In this document: positions 35,506 through 44,279 of the stretch, one piece after another
Layout of the letters: each line of letters begins with the position of its first letter
Position numbering within the stretch: the stretch's first letter is position 1
NCBI GenBank assembly: GCA_002502855.1
Contig: DAQK01000021.1
Coordinates: 1 to 64,000, forward strand
Length of the DNA: 64,000 nucleotides
Source of the DNA: Methanobacterium sp. UBA279
GTDB taxonomy: Archaea; Methanobacteriota; Methanobacteria; Methanobacteriales; Methanobacteriaceae
Direction of reading: 5' to 3'
The notes under the pieces: model-generated
Databases searched by the model: none
What the model was told of the DNA's origin: nothing
What the model saw: the letters and a program-made list of their open reading frames with translations, nothing else
Translations under genes and position numbers: made by a program

Positions 35506-35891
35506 TATTCATAGATGCCTCTTTTTTCATCGCGGCCGTTAACAAACAGGATCAATGGCACAAAAGTGCAGGTGATATCCTCCCCCTAATCAAAGAAGAA
35601 AAAAAGATAACCACAGACCTGATTTTATCAGAATCTGTAACACTTGTCGGCAGCCTGTTCGGGGGTAAAGAAGGAATGAAACTGTTTAACTATATCTGGG
35701 ACAACCATGAAATCTATTACCTCAGCAAAGAGACAATTTTCAATGCCATGAAAACATTCCTCCAACACGATGGAACCTTATCCTTTGCAGACTCAGTTTC
35801 AGTGGAAGTAATGAGAAACCTAAAAATCGATAGAATCGTATCCTTTGACTCTGACTTTGATAAGGTGGATGTTATTAGGATTCATGAATAG
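35502..35891 (+). CDS. PIN-domain (VapC-type) ribonuclease toxin, module 1
   Basis: A PIN-domain protein of 129 residues: first acid in IFIDASFF, a Glu in LILSESVTLVG, and the terminal acids in SFADSVSVE and VSFDSDFDKV, the Asp/Glu set that binds metal. It starts with TTG overlapping the antitoxin TGA (TTGA). VapC toxins cut tRNA or rRNA; which is not predictable here. Confidence 0.85.
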   Translation: MIFIDASFFIAAVNKQDQWHKSAGDILPLIKEEKKITTDLILSESVTLVGSLFGGKEGMKLFNYIWDNHEIYYLSKETIFNAMKTFLQHDGTLSFADSVSVEVMRNLKIDRIVSFDSDFDKVDVIRIHE

Positions 35892-35940
35892 GGTAACTCT
35901 TAACGCACTTTGAAATATTTCAAGCTGATCTAATATTCGT

Positions 35941-36255
35941 ATGGTAGAAATTATGAATATGAACCAGGATGAAGAATTAAAAATAATTGAGGGATTATTT
36001 CACGACTTGATTGGGGAGCGTGCAGAGCCGGCATTAAGTAAACCTCATAATAAAGATTTAGTTCTTCCAAAACTTTCAATGGACTTATTGAACTCAAAGG
36101 AGTGGTTTCCTATAAGTGGGATGTATGGAGGTTTTAGCTATTACTTAGTTATAGAAAATAACGAACTAACGCTAATTTGTGAAAGTTTGTGTAGGATTGT
36201 TTGGGGTTCTGGTCAAAGGCATAAGATAACAAAAAATTGGCTGTGTACTCGTTGA
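35941..36255 (+). CDS. Hypothetical protein, probably frameshifted near its end
   Basis: 104 residues between the two toxin-antitoxin modules. The stretch GMYGGFSYYLVIENNELTLI and SLCRIVWGSGQRHKIT is orderly, then the frame ends with KNWLCTR. Dropping one T near 36238 continues as NGCVLVERDSNNHGLPQQF to a stop at 36320-36322, which looks more natural after GSGQRHKIT. No family is named. Either a truncated form or a sequencing error. Confidence 0.45.
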   Translation: MVEIMNMNQDEELKIIEGLFHDLIGERAEPALSKPHNKDLVLPKLSMDLLNSKEWFPISGMYGGFSYYLVIENNELTLICESLCRIVWGSGQRHKITKNWLCTR

Positions 36256-36383
36256 AAGGGATTCGAATAACCATGGGCTGCCACAACAATTTCTAAGGGG
36301 GGGCGACACCATCCTACGTTAAATTTGATATTCACAGTTAATTTTATATAAGTTGTTAAATTTATATTTAATTGGTGAATCTT

Positions 36384-36635
36384 ATGATAACTACTAAAGT
36401 GTATAATAACAATCAAACGGCTATTCCCTCAGAAATTCGTAAAATGTTCAAAGTACAGGCCAACGACATTGTGGAATGGATTGTAAATGAAAATGGTGAA
36501 ATTAACATAAATTTTAGAAAGCGGAGTAGACTAGACGATATCGTGGGAATAGTATCAAGTAAAAACCCCATTAACAGTGTTAAAATTCAAAAAAGAATAG
36601 AACACGGTGAGGAAATTGATTTTAGTAGACACTAA
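36384..36635 (+). CDS. AbrB/MazE-type antitoxin, module 2
   Basis: An 83-residue paralogue of the first antitoxin: TAIPSEIRKMFKVQANDIVE then WIVNENGEININF, and a toxin-binding tail (VKIQKRIEHGEEI). ATG 36384 follows GGTGAATCTT, nearly the same leader as module 1 (GTGATTCTT). It overlaps the toxin gene by 20 nt. Confidence 0.82.
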   Translation: MITTKVYNNNQTAIPSEIRKMFKVQANDIVEWIVNENGEININFRKRSRLDDIVGIVSSKNPINSVKIQKRIEHGEEIDFSRH

Positions 36636-37002
36636 TTTCTTTATTAACCTTTTAGATACCAAAGACAGGTATCATGAGAGGGCCGTAGAAATTCTAAGTA
36701 AAATAGAAGATGAAGAGAAATACGTTACTGATGGCGTGATTTTTGAATCAATAGCTATTTCTGGGAGTTTATATGGGGGTAAAATAGCTACAGATCTTTA
36801 TCATAACATCAAAGATAATTACAAGATATATAACACCAATCATCTTCTGGATAGGGGTATGATTACCCATCTGAAGTATGATGGGTCCTTGTCACTGGTA
36901 GATACCCTACTTCTGGAGACCATGAAAGAATTAGGAATTGGTGAAATAATATCATTTGATTCCGATTTTGATAATAAAGATGGAGTAATCAGAGTACACT
37001 AA
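36616..37002 (+). CDS. PIN-domain (VapC-type) ribonuclease toxin, module 2
   Basis: 128 residues starting MILVDTNFFINLL, with GVIFESIAISGS, SLSLVDTLLLE and ISFDSDFDNKD supplying the PIN acids. TTG 36616 is chosen because it aligns with the TTG start of module 1 and has GGTG 6 nt upstream; a GTG at 36607 would add three residues. Clearly paralogous to module 1 in both genes. Confidence 0.84.
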   Translation: MILVDTNFFINLLDTKDRYHERAVEILSKIEDEEKYVTDGVIFESIAISGSLYGGKIATDLYHNIKDNYKIYNTNHLLDRGMITHLKYDGSLSLVDTLLLETMKELGIGEIISFDSDFDNKDGVIRVH

Positions 37003-37126
37003 TATGGGGATCCTCTGCCCTGGATACGATATTTCAAGGGTCATTTAAAAAGAAAAAGAGAAAATTTAGGTTCTGCCGGTGGCGGAGGAATATCTTAATG
37101 AAATTTCTGTTAATCTTGGAGGTTCT

Positions 37127-37594
37127 TCATTGGTCAGATTTTAATTCTTCGACTTTCTCTTCAAATTCTTCAATGGTTTTACCTAATCGATTATATAATT
37201 CCTTAATGGCTGCATGTGACGTTATAATTTCCTGTTTAACAATTTCTTCAAATGGTTTTACAGGTTTGATTTCTGGATCTACTTTTTGATGTTCAATCAT
37301 CTCCTTTTCAAATTCAATGTCGGCTAATTGATTTTGAAAAGAATTAAGAGCCTGTGTAATAGTAGAATCCATGTTTATTTGATATAATTGGCTATTTCTA
37401 TATTTTCTTGTAGCTTTTATAATTCCATATTCAACTAATTTATCTATGAATGTATCTAAAGTAACTCTGGAAATTTTAGCTGATTCTGCAATATCTGATT
37501 TACTATACTCTATATGTGGGTGAGATAATAAAAGATCAAAGACTTTAGCTCTTTTGCAGTTTTCACCGAAAATCTCAGTTATCAAATTTTTCAC
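37127..37594 (-). CDS. Winged-helix transcriptional regulator
   Basis: 155 residues. The N-terminal 70 are a winged helix (YSKSDIAESAKISRVTLDTF, KLVEYGIIKATR), the rest is a long Glu/Lys-rich helix that probably forms a coiled coil (IEEFEEKVEELKSDQ). The start follows GGTGAAAAAT. It is 112 bp downstream of the large HEPN gene and on the same strand, so they may be a two-gene unit. Exact family not assigned. Confidence 0.75.
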   Translation of the reverse strand: MKNLITEIFGENCKRAKVFDLLLSHPHIEYSKSDIAESAKISRVTLDTFIDKLVEYGIIKATRKYRNSQLYQINMDSTITQALNSFQNQLADIEFEKEMIEHQKVDPEIKPVKPFEEIVKQEIITSHAAIKELYNRLGKTIEEFEEKVEELKSDQ

Positions 37595-37706
37595 CTTTAC
37601 ATTTTTTGTACAAGTATTGTATATGATCTGTAAAGTTTATCTTAAAAAGTTATCTTTCTAAGAATATATGAATTCGTTTTAGTAATAATAATTCGTAATA
37701 TGGTGG

Positions 37707-39071
37707 TTAATTACCAATTTTCTTTAGTTCATCTAAGTTTATCTTGACCTTTAACTTCTGTTCGTCTTTTTTATCACTAATATAATCGATTAAAGCCTTT
37801 TGGGAATTAATGTAGTCTTTATTTTTTACCATTCGATATATTAAATCCTTAACAACATGCCTAAGATAATCAACATCTTCTGTTTTAAATTGGGCCTGTC
37901 CTTCATGGGTAATTCTACTTCTTTTGTCGTAAAGTGATTTAATTTTATTTTTTAATTCTTTTTTGTGTTCTTCATCACCCAACAGGATGGCGGTGGCTTC
38001 CGATATAAAAGAACTCTTAGGTTCATTCTTGTCAGTAGATAATAATGTTTCCATAGCAATCATTAAAATTAAAATTTCGTTTTCTGGATCATCCTGCATT
38101 TGGCAATCTGCAAACCAATGTATGGCTGTTAATAAAGATTTTTCAAAGGGTTTTAATTTTGGTTTTTTTAAGAATTCTGAAACCTTAAATAATCCTATTT
38201 TATGCATTATAGGTACTGTTTTATTACTAATTTCCAATTTATACAATGCACCAGTTGATTCCCATCTTTGATGATATGATGAAAAGTCTATTTTGGCAAC
38301 GAGTGTGTTTCTTGAACTCCTTGGAATTTCACCTTTAAACCCAATAAATGCTCTGTAGCTTCTAGAGTACACATAGGAAGTTATCCAGTTTAACAAATCT
38401 AAAACTTTATCACATTCTTTTTTTGCTATATCTATTGCAGTTTTTGGATCTGCATAAACTTTGAATTCTGCACATACACCGATTAAGTCAGATATCTCCT
38501 TTTTCACTTGGTTTATTATCTCTTTCCTTTTTTTATCAGTATAATGGGGGTTAATTTTCAATAGATTTGAAATATTTTTTAAGTGGAAATCTGCATCTAT
38601 TTGAGTAAATTCACGCAGTTTTATTTTACCTATGATTAGGGGTTGTTTTTCCATTCTTATACCATCTAAAGGAATGTAAACAATTGACTCATAAAAAGAA
38701 TCTTCAAAAATATCCACAACCAATGGGTTCTTTTCCACTTTGGTGATTCCATTCTTAAATATCTCAATGGTTAAATCAATAATAAACTCATCTACATAAT
38801 CTTTGGAAAAATTATGTTTTAACTTCAAATCCTTAAATATTTCTTTTAATAAAGCTTCATGCCTTGTTTTATCGTATTCTATAAAAAAAGATCTCCCATG
38901 TACTTCAATTTTGTTATAAGCCTTCCCATAACTCCTATCAAATATCTCTGAATTTTCAATTAAATCTATGGAATCTAATATAATCTTCTTTTTTGTTTCT
39001 ATGGTAATTTCATGGCTTGGTTCGTTATTTTGAAAGAATTTTTCAGTAAAAAACACGTAATCCCTCTCCAA
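37707..39071 (-). CDS. Large HEPN (ApeA-like) protein, probable RNase
   Basis: 454 residues with an unrecognised N-terminal part and a C-terminal HEPN domain. The Rx4H motif of HEPN ribonucleases is seen at R384-H389 (RSRITH) in LYDKRSRITHEGQ, and the preceding LILMIAMETLLS resembles the ApeA-type HEPN entry helix. ApeA-like proteins act in phage defence by abortive infection. The N-terminal 270 residues may be the sensor. A winged-helix gene follows downstream. A/T-rich codon use fits an acquired gene. Confidence 0.65.
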   Translation of the reverse strand: MERDYVFFTEKFFQNNEPSHEITIETKKKIILDSIDLIENSEIFDRSYGKAYNKIEVHGRSFFIEYDKTRHEALLKEIFKDLKLKHNFSKDYVDEFIIDLTIEIFKNGITKVEKNPLVVDIFEDSFYESIVYIPLDGIRMEKQPLIIGKIKLREFTQIDADFHLKNISNLLKINPHYTDKKRKEIINQVKKEISDLIGVCAEFKVYADPKTAIDIAKKECDKVLDLLNWITSYVYSRSYRAFIGFKGEIPRSSRNTLVAKIDFSSYHQRWESTGALYKLEISNKTVPIMHKIGLFKVSEFLKKPKLKPFEKSLLTAIHWFADCQMQDDPENEILILMIAMETLLSTDKNEPKSSFISEATAILLGDEEHKKELKNKIKSLYDKRSRITHEGQAQFKTEDVDYLRHVVKDLIYRMVKNKDYINSQKALIDYISDKKDEQKLKVKINLDELKKIGN

Positions 39072-39182
39072 TTACTTAATTTATTATACATATCTCTAAT
39101 TTACTATTAAATCTAGATCTTTATATCAAAAAAGGAGTTTAATCTATTTTGTCGTTAAATGTCTTTCATTTGTTTAATAAAT

Positions 39183-40553
39183 TCACCCACCCACAACAAC
39201 AGGATACCCCGCAGCCTTCCAGGCCTTCATACTCCCCAGTACAGTGGTAACATCCTCATACCCGTTCTGTTTCAAGATACTGGCAGCAATAGTAGATTTA
39301 TTACCAGCATCGCAGTAAACCACTACTTTTTTGTACTGGGGGATCTCATCCAAATGGTTCTTCACATGTCCTAAATAGATATGGTGGGCTCCTTCAACAT
39401 ATCCTTTTTCCCAGTCGCTTTCCTTGCGGACGTCTAGGATGAATATGGAGGGGTCGAACTGGTTTTCCTTTAGTTTATGGACGGACCAGAGTTCCAATTT
39501 TTTGATTGGTTCGGCGTGGAGGTACCAGGATGGGAATCCGCGTCCCAGGTAGCCGTAGATGTAATCGTAACCTAATCGGACTAGGTATTGTCTTACTTCT
39601 TCCATGCTTTGGCCTTCCTCATCTACTATAACTATGGGATTCTGGTAGTTCAGCATCCAGCCGGCGTAGACTGGTACTCCGTTTTTAAATATGCTCAACG
39701 TGTTAGGGATGTGCGCACCGCCGAAGCTCGAGGGGTTTCGCACATCAACGATCTGAGCACCATCCTCCATCACGGCTTTGAAGTCGCTGACTCCCAGCAC
39801 CTTCAACACGGGGAGTTTACAGAGTAATTGGGGTCCTGTCAGGTTTAGTTCTTCCATCTTCTTAAAGTATGGGGGAGTGTACAGTTTCTCATTCATTTTA
39901 TATTCTATGAATTCTTCCCTACTGTAACTCAGTACATTATTGGTCTTCTTCTCATAGCCGAGGGTGGTGAGTTCCTGTTCCCGTATATCCGCCCCACAGA
40001 CTGATCCGGCACCATGGGCCGGGCACATGATCACCTGATCACCCAAAGGGAGGATTTTATCATGGATGCTCTCATAAAGCTGTGAAGCATTACTCTCTTT
40101 CTGTTCTTCACCGTACAAATCAATTCTACCGGTTTCCCCGGCAAAGAGGGCGTCACCGGTAAATACCATGTAAACATCATCGGAAACAGCCTTATCCTTA
40201 ACGGTGATGGATATGCTCTCCCGGGTGTGGCCGGGTGTCTCTAAAACCTCCAGTTCTATGGTCCCTAACTGGAACTTATCCTCCTCCCGGACAAAGTTGC
40301 CATACTTAAAATCTAAACCTTCTCCATGGTACACTTCAGCACCGGCAATCTCTTCCAGTTCAACAGAACCGATCACGTAGTCTTCGTTCCGGTGGGTTTC
40401 GAAGATGTATTTGATATTCAAATTATTACGTTCGGCTATCTCCAGGTATACATCACAATCTCTGCGGGGGTCTATCACAGCGGCTACACCGCCTGATCCT
40501 ATAAAATAGGATTTGTGGGCTAGGCCTGCAGATTTAACTGTTTCAAATATCAT
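39183..40553 (-). CDS. MBL-fold hydrolase fused to two rhodanese domains
   Basis: 456 residues: metallo-beta-lactamase fold (residues 1 to about 235; TPGHTRES and FTGDALFAGETGR present), then two rhodanese domains. The second rhodanese has the active Cys in VVYCDAGNKS; the first (VIVDEEGQS) has no Cys and is probably structural. The first metal motif reads ETHRNEDYVIG, so one usual His of HxHxDH is Asn and the last His is Tyr. Likely in sulfane-sulfur or persulfide metabolism. GGTGGTGACCTC lies upstream of the start on the coding strand. Confidence 0.85.
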   Translation of the reverse strand: MIFETVKSAGLAHKSYFIGSGGVAAVIDPRRDCDVYLEIAERNNLNIKYIFETHRNEDYVIGSVELEEIAGAEVYHGEGLDFKYGNFVREEDKFQLGTIELEVLETPGHTRESISITVKDKAVSDDVYMVFTGDALFAGETGRIDLYGEEQKESNASQLYESIHDKILPLGDQVIMCPAHGAGSVCGADIREQELTTLGYEKKTNNVLSYSREEFIEYKMNEKLYTPPYFKKMEELNLTGPQLLCKLPVLKVLGVSDFKAVMEDGAQIVDVRNPSSFGGAHIPNTLSIFKNGVPVYAGWMLNYQNPIVIVDEEGQSMEEVRQYLVRLGYDYIYGYLGRGFPSWYLHAEPIKKLELWSVHKLKENQFDPSIFILDVRKESDWEKGYVEGAHHIYLGHVKNHLDEIPQYKKVVVYCDAGNKSTIAASILKQNGYEDVTTVLGSMKAWKAAGYPVVVGG

Positions 40554-40755
40554 GGTGGTGACCTCAAATTAGTTTTAACATGGTTAGTGTTGTAAATCCT
40601 TAACTTCACTTACCCATTTTGTCATCCCTAGGATTTATTTTTTTAATAGAAGATTTTAGAAAGAAAATTATACCCAGAGTTATATAATGATTAATAATAA
40701 AATTCCTGAAACTCAACTTTTTTATTATCAAATAGTTTCTCTAGAAGGGATATCC

Positions 40756-41697
40756 ATGGATTATATAATTGAAACCCACAACATCACCAAAAAATACGAT
40801 GATTTTACCGCTGTTGACTCTGTAAATCTTAAAGTACCGAGAAACAGCGTATACGGTGTTTTAGGCCCTAATGGGGCGGGTAAGACCACCCTGATATCGA
40901 TGCTCTGCACCATCCTCAGACCAACATCAGGCGGTGCAACAGTAAACGGCTACGATGTGGTTAAAAATGCCAGGGAAGTACGGGCATCAATTGGCATAGT
41001 TTTCCAGTCCAGAGCCCTGGACGACATCCTGACCGGAAGGGAGCACCTGGAGATGCACGCATCCCTGTATGGGGTGCCCAGTAACATCAGACAGGAGCGT
41101 ATAGATGAAGTTTTAAACTTAATAGCATTGGGAGAGAAGGCAGATGAGTACACCAAGACCTACTCTGGCGGTATGAAGCGCAGGTTAGAAATTGGCCGGG
41201 GCCTGGTCCACCACCCCAAGGTACTCTTTCTAGATGAACCCACCCTGGGCCTGGACCCCCAGACCAGGGAGAATATCTGGGAGTACATCACCAAGCTCAA
41301 TCAGGAAGAGGATATCACAGTTTTAATGACCACCCATTACATGGAGGAGGCAGACCAGCTCTGCGATGAGGTGGCCATCATCAACCAGGGACAGATCATA
41401 AAATCAGACTCACCCATAAACCTCAAAAGGGAGTTAAAGGCAGATACCATCACAGTTAAAGTCGACAAGCCTGAACTATTCACAGAGAAGGTTAAAACCT
41501 TGGATTATGTCCAGAAAGTTTTCGGGGATGACTCTACCATCAAGCTCATGGTGGAGAGGGGTGAAAACTTGGTACCCCCACTGGTGAACTTCGCCAACCA
41601 GAACGGTGTAATGGTGGAGTCCATTGAACTCCAGCACCCCAACCTGGAGGATGTCTTCATAAGCTACACCGGGACCAAGATAACCGAGGGGAGATAA
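40756..41697 (+). CDS. ABC transporter ATP-binding protein (DrrA-like)
   Basis: 313 residues with Walker A GPNGAGKTT, the signature YSGGMKRRLEIGR and Walker B VLFLDEPTLGLDP followed by a His-loop TTHYMEE. A C-terminal extension typical of daunorubicin-resistance-type exporters follows. ATG 40756 has GAAGGG upstream; the open frame begins at 40687. The permease gene starts 2 bp after its stop, a two-gene exporter. Substrate unknown. Confidence 0.9.
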   Translation: MDYIIETHNITKKYDDFTAVDSVNLKVPRNSVYGVLGPNGAGKTTLISMLCTILRPTSGGATVNGYDVVKNAREVRASIGIVFQSRALDDILTGREHLEMHASLYGVPSNIRQERIDEVLNLIALGEKADEYTKTYSGGMKRRLEIGRGLVHHPKVLFLDEPTLGLDPQTRENIWEYITKLNQEEDITVLMTTHYMEEADQLCDEVAIINQGQIIKSDSPINLKRELKADTITVKVDKPELFTEKVKTLDYVQKVFGDDSTIKLMVERGENLVPPLVNFANQNGVMVESIELQHPNLEDVFISYTGTKITEGR

Positions 41698-41699
41698 AC

Positions 41700-42464
41700 A
41701 TGGCGGAACTGGAAGGAATATACACCATATGGCTAAGGGAAATGAAGAGGTTCGTTCGCTACCGCTCCCGGATATTAACCTCAGTGGTAACACCCCTTTT
41801 ATGGCTTGTGATCTTCGGGACAGGTTTAGGGTCTGCCATAAGGTTCGGCAACGTCCCCGGGGGCTACCAGGCTTTCATATATCCTGGTATCATTGGCCAG
41901 ACCATCCTCTTTACCTCTATCTTCAGCGGTGTTTCCGTGATTATAGACAGGCAGTACGGGTTCTTAAAGGAGATACTCGTCGCTCCTATCACCCGTCCTT
42001 CCATAGTCTTTGGTAAGGCCATTGGGATAGGCACCACCGCGGTGATCCAGGGAGTCATACTCTTGATACTTTCATTTGTGGTGGGCGTGCAGATGACACC
42101 CTTAATCTTCATAGCCTGCACCTTGCTGATGATACCCATATCAGTGGGACTCGCCGGTGTCGGATTACTTATAGCTTCCTTCACCGACAGTATGGAGGGT
42201 TTCAACCTCATTATGAGCTTCGTGGTCCTGCCCATGTTCCTCTTAAGCGGAGCCCTCTTCCCTGTCAGTGGACTTCCCATGCTACTCCAGTCCGCGGTCT
42301 ACCTGGATCCACTGACCTATGGTGTGGATGCCCTAAGGCAAATCATACTGGGAACTGGGGTCATACCACTCCACATCAGTATCACCGTCATCATGGTCTT
42401 TGCAGCGGTGATGGTCTTCCTATCAGCATACATGTTCAGTAAAAGAGAGCAGGAATTGATGTAA
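41700..42464 (+). CDS. ABC-2 type transporter permease
   Basis: 254 residues with six transmembrane helices and the ABC-2 pattern (VTPLLWLVIFGTGLGSA, PMFLLSGALFPVSGLP). It is translationally coupled to the ATPase (GGGGAGATAAACATG). It would export a small molecule or lipid. Its last codons and 3' flank recur, diverged, at 43726-43794. Confidence 0.9.
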   Translation: MAELEGIYTIWLREMKRFVRYRSRILTSVVTPLLWLVIFGTGLGSAIRFGNVPGGYQAFIYPGIIGQTILFTSIFSGVSVIIDRQYGFLKEILVAPITRPSIVFGKAIGIGTTAVIQGVILLILSFVVGVQMTPLIFIACTLLMIPISVGLAGVGLLIASFTDSMEGFNLIMSFVVLPMFLLSGALFPVSGLPMLLQSAVYLDPLTYGVDALRQIILGTGVIPLHISITVIMVFAAVMVFLSAYMFSKREQELM

Positions 42465-42508
42465 AATAGGATTTTATTTAATTTTTTTCCTATTATATTA
42501 TGATACAC

Positions 42509-43126
42509 TTAAACCCAGACTTTAGAGAGTTTGTATTGAACTTTATATTTCTTAAATAAATTAACAATATCATCAACATGTTCTTTGTCAATGAGGAAAG
42601 TAGCTCTTCCCATCTTTTTACCATGTTCTTGTACCATTCCTTTTCCTTCATTTAGATATTCCTTGCCTTTATGAACCGACTTTACTTTGTAACCGTAAAG
42701 TTTTCTTTTGACGAACATCTTATCTTTGGCAGGTATATCTCCGAAGGTGTAGGAAATGAATGCTGCGGGTTTTAGATATTTTTTTTGCCCTAAAATTAAC
42801 TCTGGTGGGGCGTATAAAACTATTCCGTCTTTAGTAACTTCCCAAAGGAATTCGGAATCTAAATTTTCATTTTTATTTTTAAATACAAAAGAAAATGGGT
42901 TATCCATATTATGTGTTTTTTCTATCTCACCTGCTATTTTATGTACTCGAGTTCCTTCTTCTCCAAGTTCGGGGTCGTGTTTAGTATCGAAAATAAGTAA
43001 GATATCAATGTCACTCTTTTTATGCATTTCACCTCGAGAGGCGGATCCAAATAATATTGCTTCTTTTAATGTATCTATCTCTCCAAGTTTTTGTGCCAAT
43101 TCGAAAGCAGTGGTTTTAATATTCAT
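42509..43126 (-). CDS. MNT-type nucleotidyltransferase (partner of HEPN)
   Basis: 205 residues with the minimal nucleotidyltransferase motif GSASRGEMHKKSDIDILLIF. In HEPN/MNT modules this enzyme adds AMP to the HEPN toxin and blocks it. The C-terminal region (LNEGKGMVQEHGKKMGRATFL) is an extra domain. ATG 43126 has GGTTGGAAAG and overlaps the HEPN end; a TTG at 43141 is the alternative. Confidence 0.78.
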   Translation of the reverse strand: MNIKTTAFELAQKLGEIDTLKEAILFGSASRGEMHKKSDIDILLIFDTKHDPELGEEGTRVHKIAGEIEKTHNMDNPFSFVFKNKNENLDSEFLWEVTKDGIVLYAPPELILGQKKYLKPAAFISYTFGDIPAKDKMFVKRKLYGYKVKSVHKGKEYLNEGKGMVQEHGKKMGRATFLIDKEHVDDIVNLFKKYKVQYKLSKVWV

Positions 43127-43460
43127 CTTTCCAACCTTCAATTTTATCCAGTATTTTAATGACTTCTTTTATGGTGTCAACATTTCCTTTTCCACCATAC
43201 CATCTTCCATGTCTTATAGTATCCAATTTTGCAAATTGATCAGCAATTTCGTCTTCATCCCTTTCACGAAGGAATTTAATGAGCCCACCATGAAGATCTT
43301 GATGTGTTCTGAACTTATTTTCAGAACCAAATGCTATGTAATGAAGAGCACAATCATATACAAGTTCAACTATTGCACTGGTATTTTTTTCATCTTTTTC
43401 AAGTGAATTTATGCTCGATTTTATTTCCTTTGCTTTATCCAGATGTCCTTCCATTTTCAT
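43116..43460 (-). CDS. HEPN-domain protein (toxin partner of MNT)
   Basis: 114 residues, helical; the TIRHGRWYGG near residue 85 is typical of HEPN proteins next to nucleotidyltransferases. It is the first gene of the unit and overlaps the MNT gene by 11 nt. Strong palindromes lie upstream. Confidence 0.7.
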   Translation of the reverse strand: MKMEGHLDKAKEIKSSINSLEKDEKNTSAIVELVYDCALHYIAFGSENKFRTHQDLHGGLIKFLRERDEDEIADQFAKLDTIRHGRWYGGKGNVDTIKEVIKILDKIEGWKDEY

Positions 43461-43511
43461 CTAATCACTCTGATATATAGATCTAGAAATTCATATATAT
43501 ACAAATTTTCT

Positions 43512-43665
43512 GTTATATATAACTTAATTTATGTTATGTATGTACATAAACTTAAACTTCCTTAAATTTCTATATTTATATAACTTAATCTCACAATGAT
43601 AAACTTATGTTATATGAGTATAGAATTTGTTACAAAAGGTTATTTTCTGTATTTATGTAACATAA
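43512..43665. promoter_or_regulatory. Palindrome array upstream of the HEPN/MNT unit
   Basis: GTTATATATAAC (43512-43523, perfect), TTATGTATGTACATAA (43534-43549; 7-bp arms, 2-bp spacer), TTATGTAACATAA (43653-43665; 5-bp arms, 3-bp spacer), with a related half-site CTTATGTTATATG near 43604-43616. They share TTATGT/ACATAA and lie 50-205 bp before the HEPN start. Candidates for an autoregulator. Confidence 0.5.
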
Positions 43666-43725
43666 GATAAAAAATTATCAATTTTTTAGGGATGTCCCCA
43701 GATTTTATTTCCTAATTTGTCAATT

Positions 43726-43794
43726 GTCTTCCTATCGCCCTGATGTTCACTAAGAAGAAGCAGGAACTGATGTAAAATAGGGATTTTATTTAAT
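43726..43794 (+). pseudogene. Remnant of an ABC-2 permease 3' end
   Basis: Resembles 42414-42482, the end and trailer of the permease gene. The codons read LMFTKKKQELM then TAA against the permease's YMFSKREQELM then TAA, with synonymous changes, and the trailer AAATAGGGATTTTATTTAAT matches with one extra G. It is probably the last piece of a second, tandem permease gene, now separated by the HEPN/MNT unit. The rest of that gene is absent. Confidence 0.7.
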
Positions 43795-44065
43795 AATTAA
43801 TTTTTTTATTTATTATGGGCATTATTTGTCTTTTTTAATTAAATACGCCTAAAATTGATTAAAAATGCAGAATAACTATTCTATTTATTAATTTCCTTTA
43901 TTATTTTATTATACGCTGTTGTTGTTCGTTATAGACTGATATAGCGAAGCTTAAATTGTAGACTAATTTTTCCTTATTCACAAGTTGAGTGACTCTACAT
44001 ATATATGATTACTCATGAAGTTGAGCAAAACCTGAATTTTAAATCATGATAAAATAAGTATATAA
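43795..44065. other. A+T-rich stretch without a gene
   Basis: About 270 bp before the tRNA. No open reading frame, repeat or palindrome stands out. Confidence 0.45.
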
Positions 44066-44139
44066 CGGGCCCGACGGGAATTGAACCCGCGACAACTCGG
44101 TTAAGAGCCGAGCGCTCTGCCAGACTAAGCTACGGGCCC
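44066..44139 (-). tRNA. tRNA-Lys (CTT)
   Basis: Reads GGGCCCGTAGCTTAG at the 5' end and CGGGCCC plus discriminator G at the 3' end; the 7-bp acceptor pairs fully. The anticodon stem CTCGG/CCGAG encloses CTCTTAA with anticodon CTT. The T arm GCGGG-TTCAATT-CCCGT is normal. No encoded CCA and no intron. Confidence 0.92.
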
Positions 44140-44279
44140 CCTGTTGAAATTCTCTATCAAACACATTCTATTAGGGGATTTTGATATTTAAACCTACGGT
44201 TTAATTTTTCCAAGGAATATCAAATCCATTCCAGTTCTGTATCTGTTAATTCTCCACCGGCACTACCAGTGTTGACTGT

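Noticed and set aside
39183..40553. The MBL-rhodanese protein as catalytically dead because of its altered HxHxDH motif
   Set aside because: I recall the same THRNEDY form in many homologues, and the other metal ligands and one rhodanese Cys are present.
42414..43794. Repeat around the HEPN/MNT unit as a target-site duplication
   Set aside because: The copies differ at many sites, mostly in a coding-type pattern; that points to an old gene remnant, not fresh insertion.
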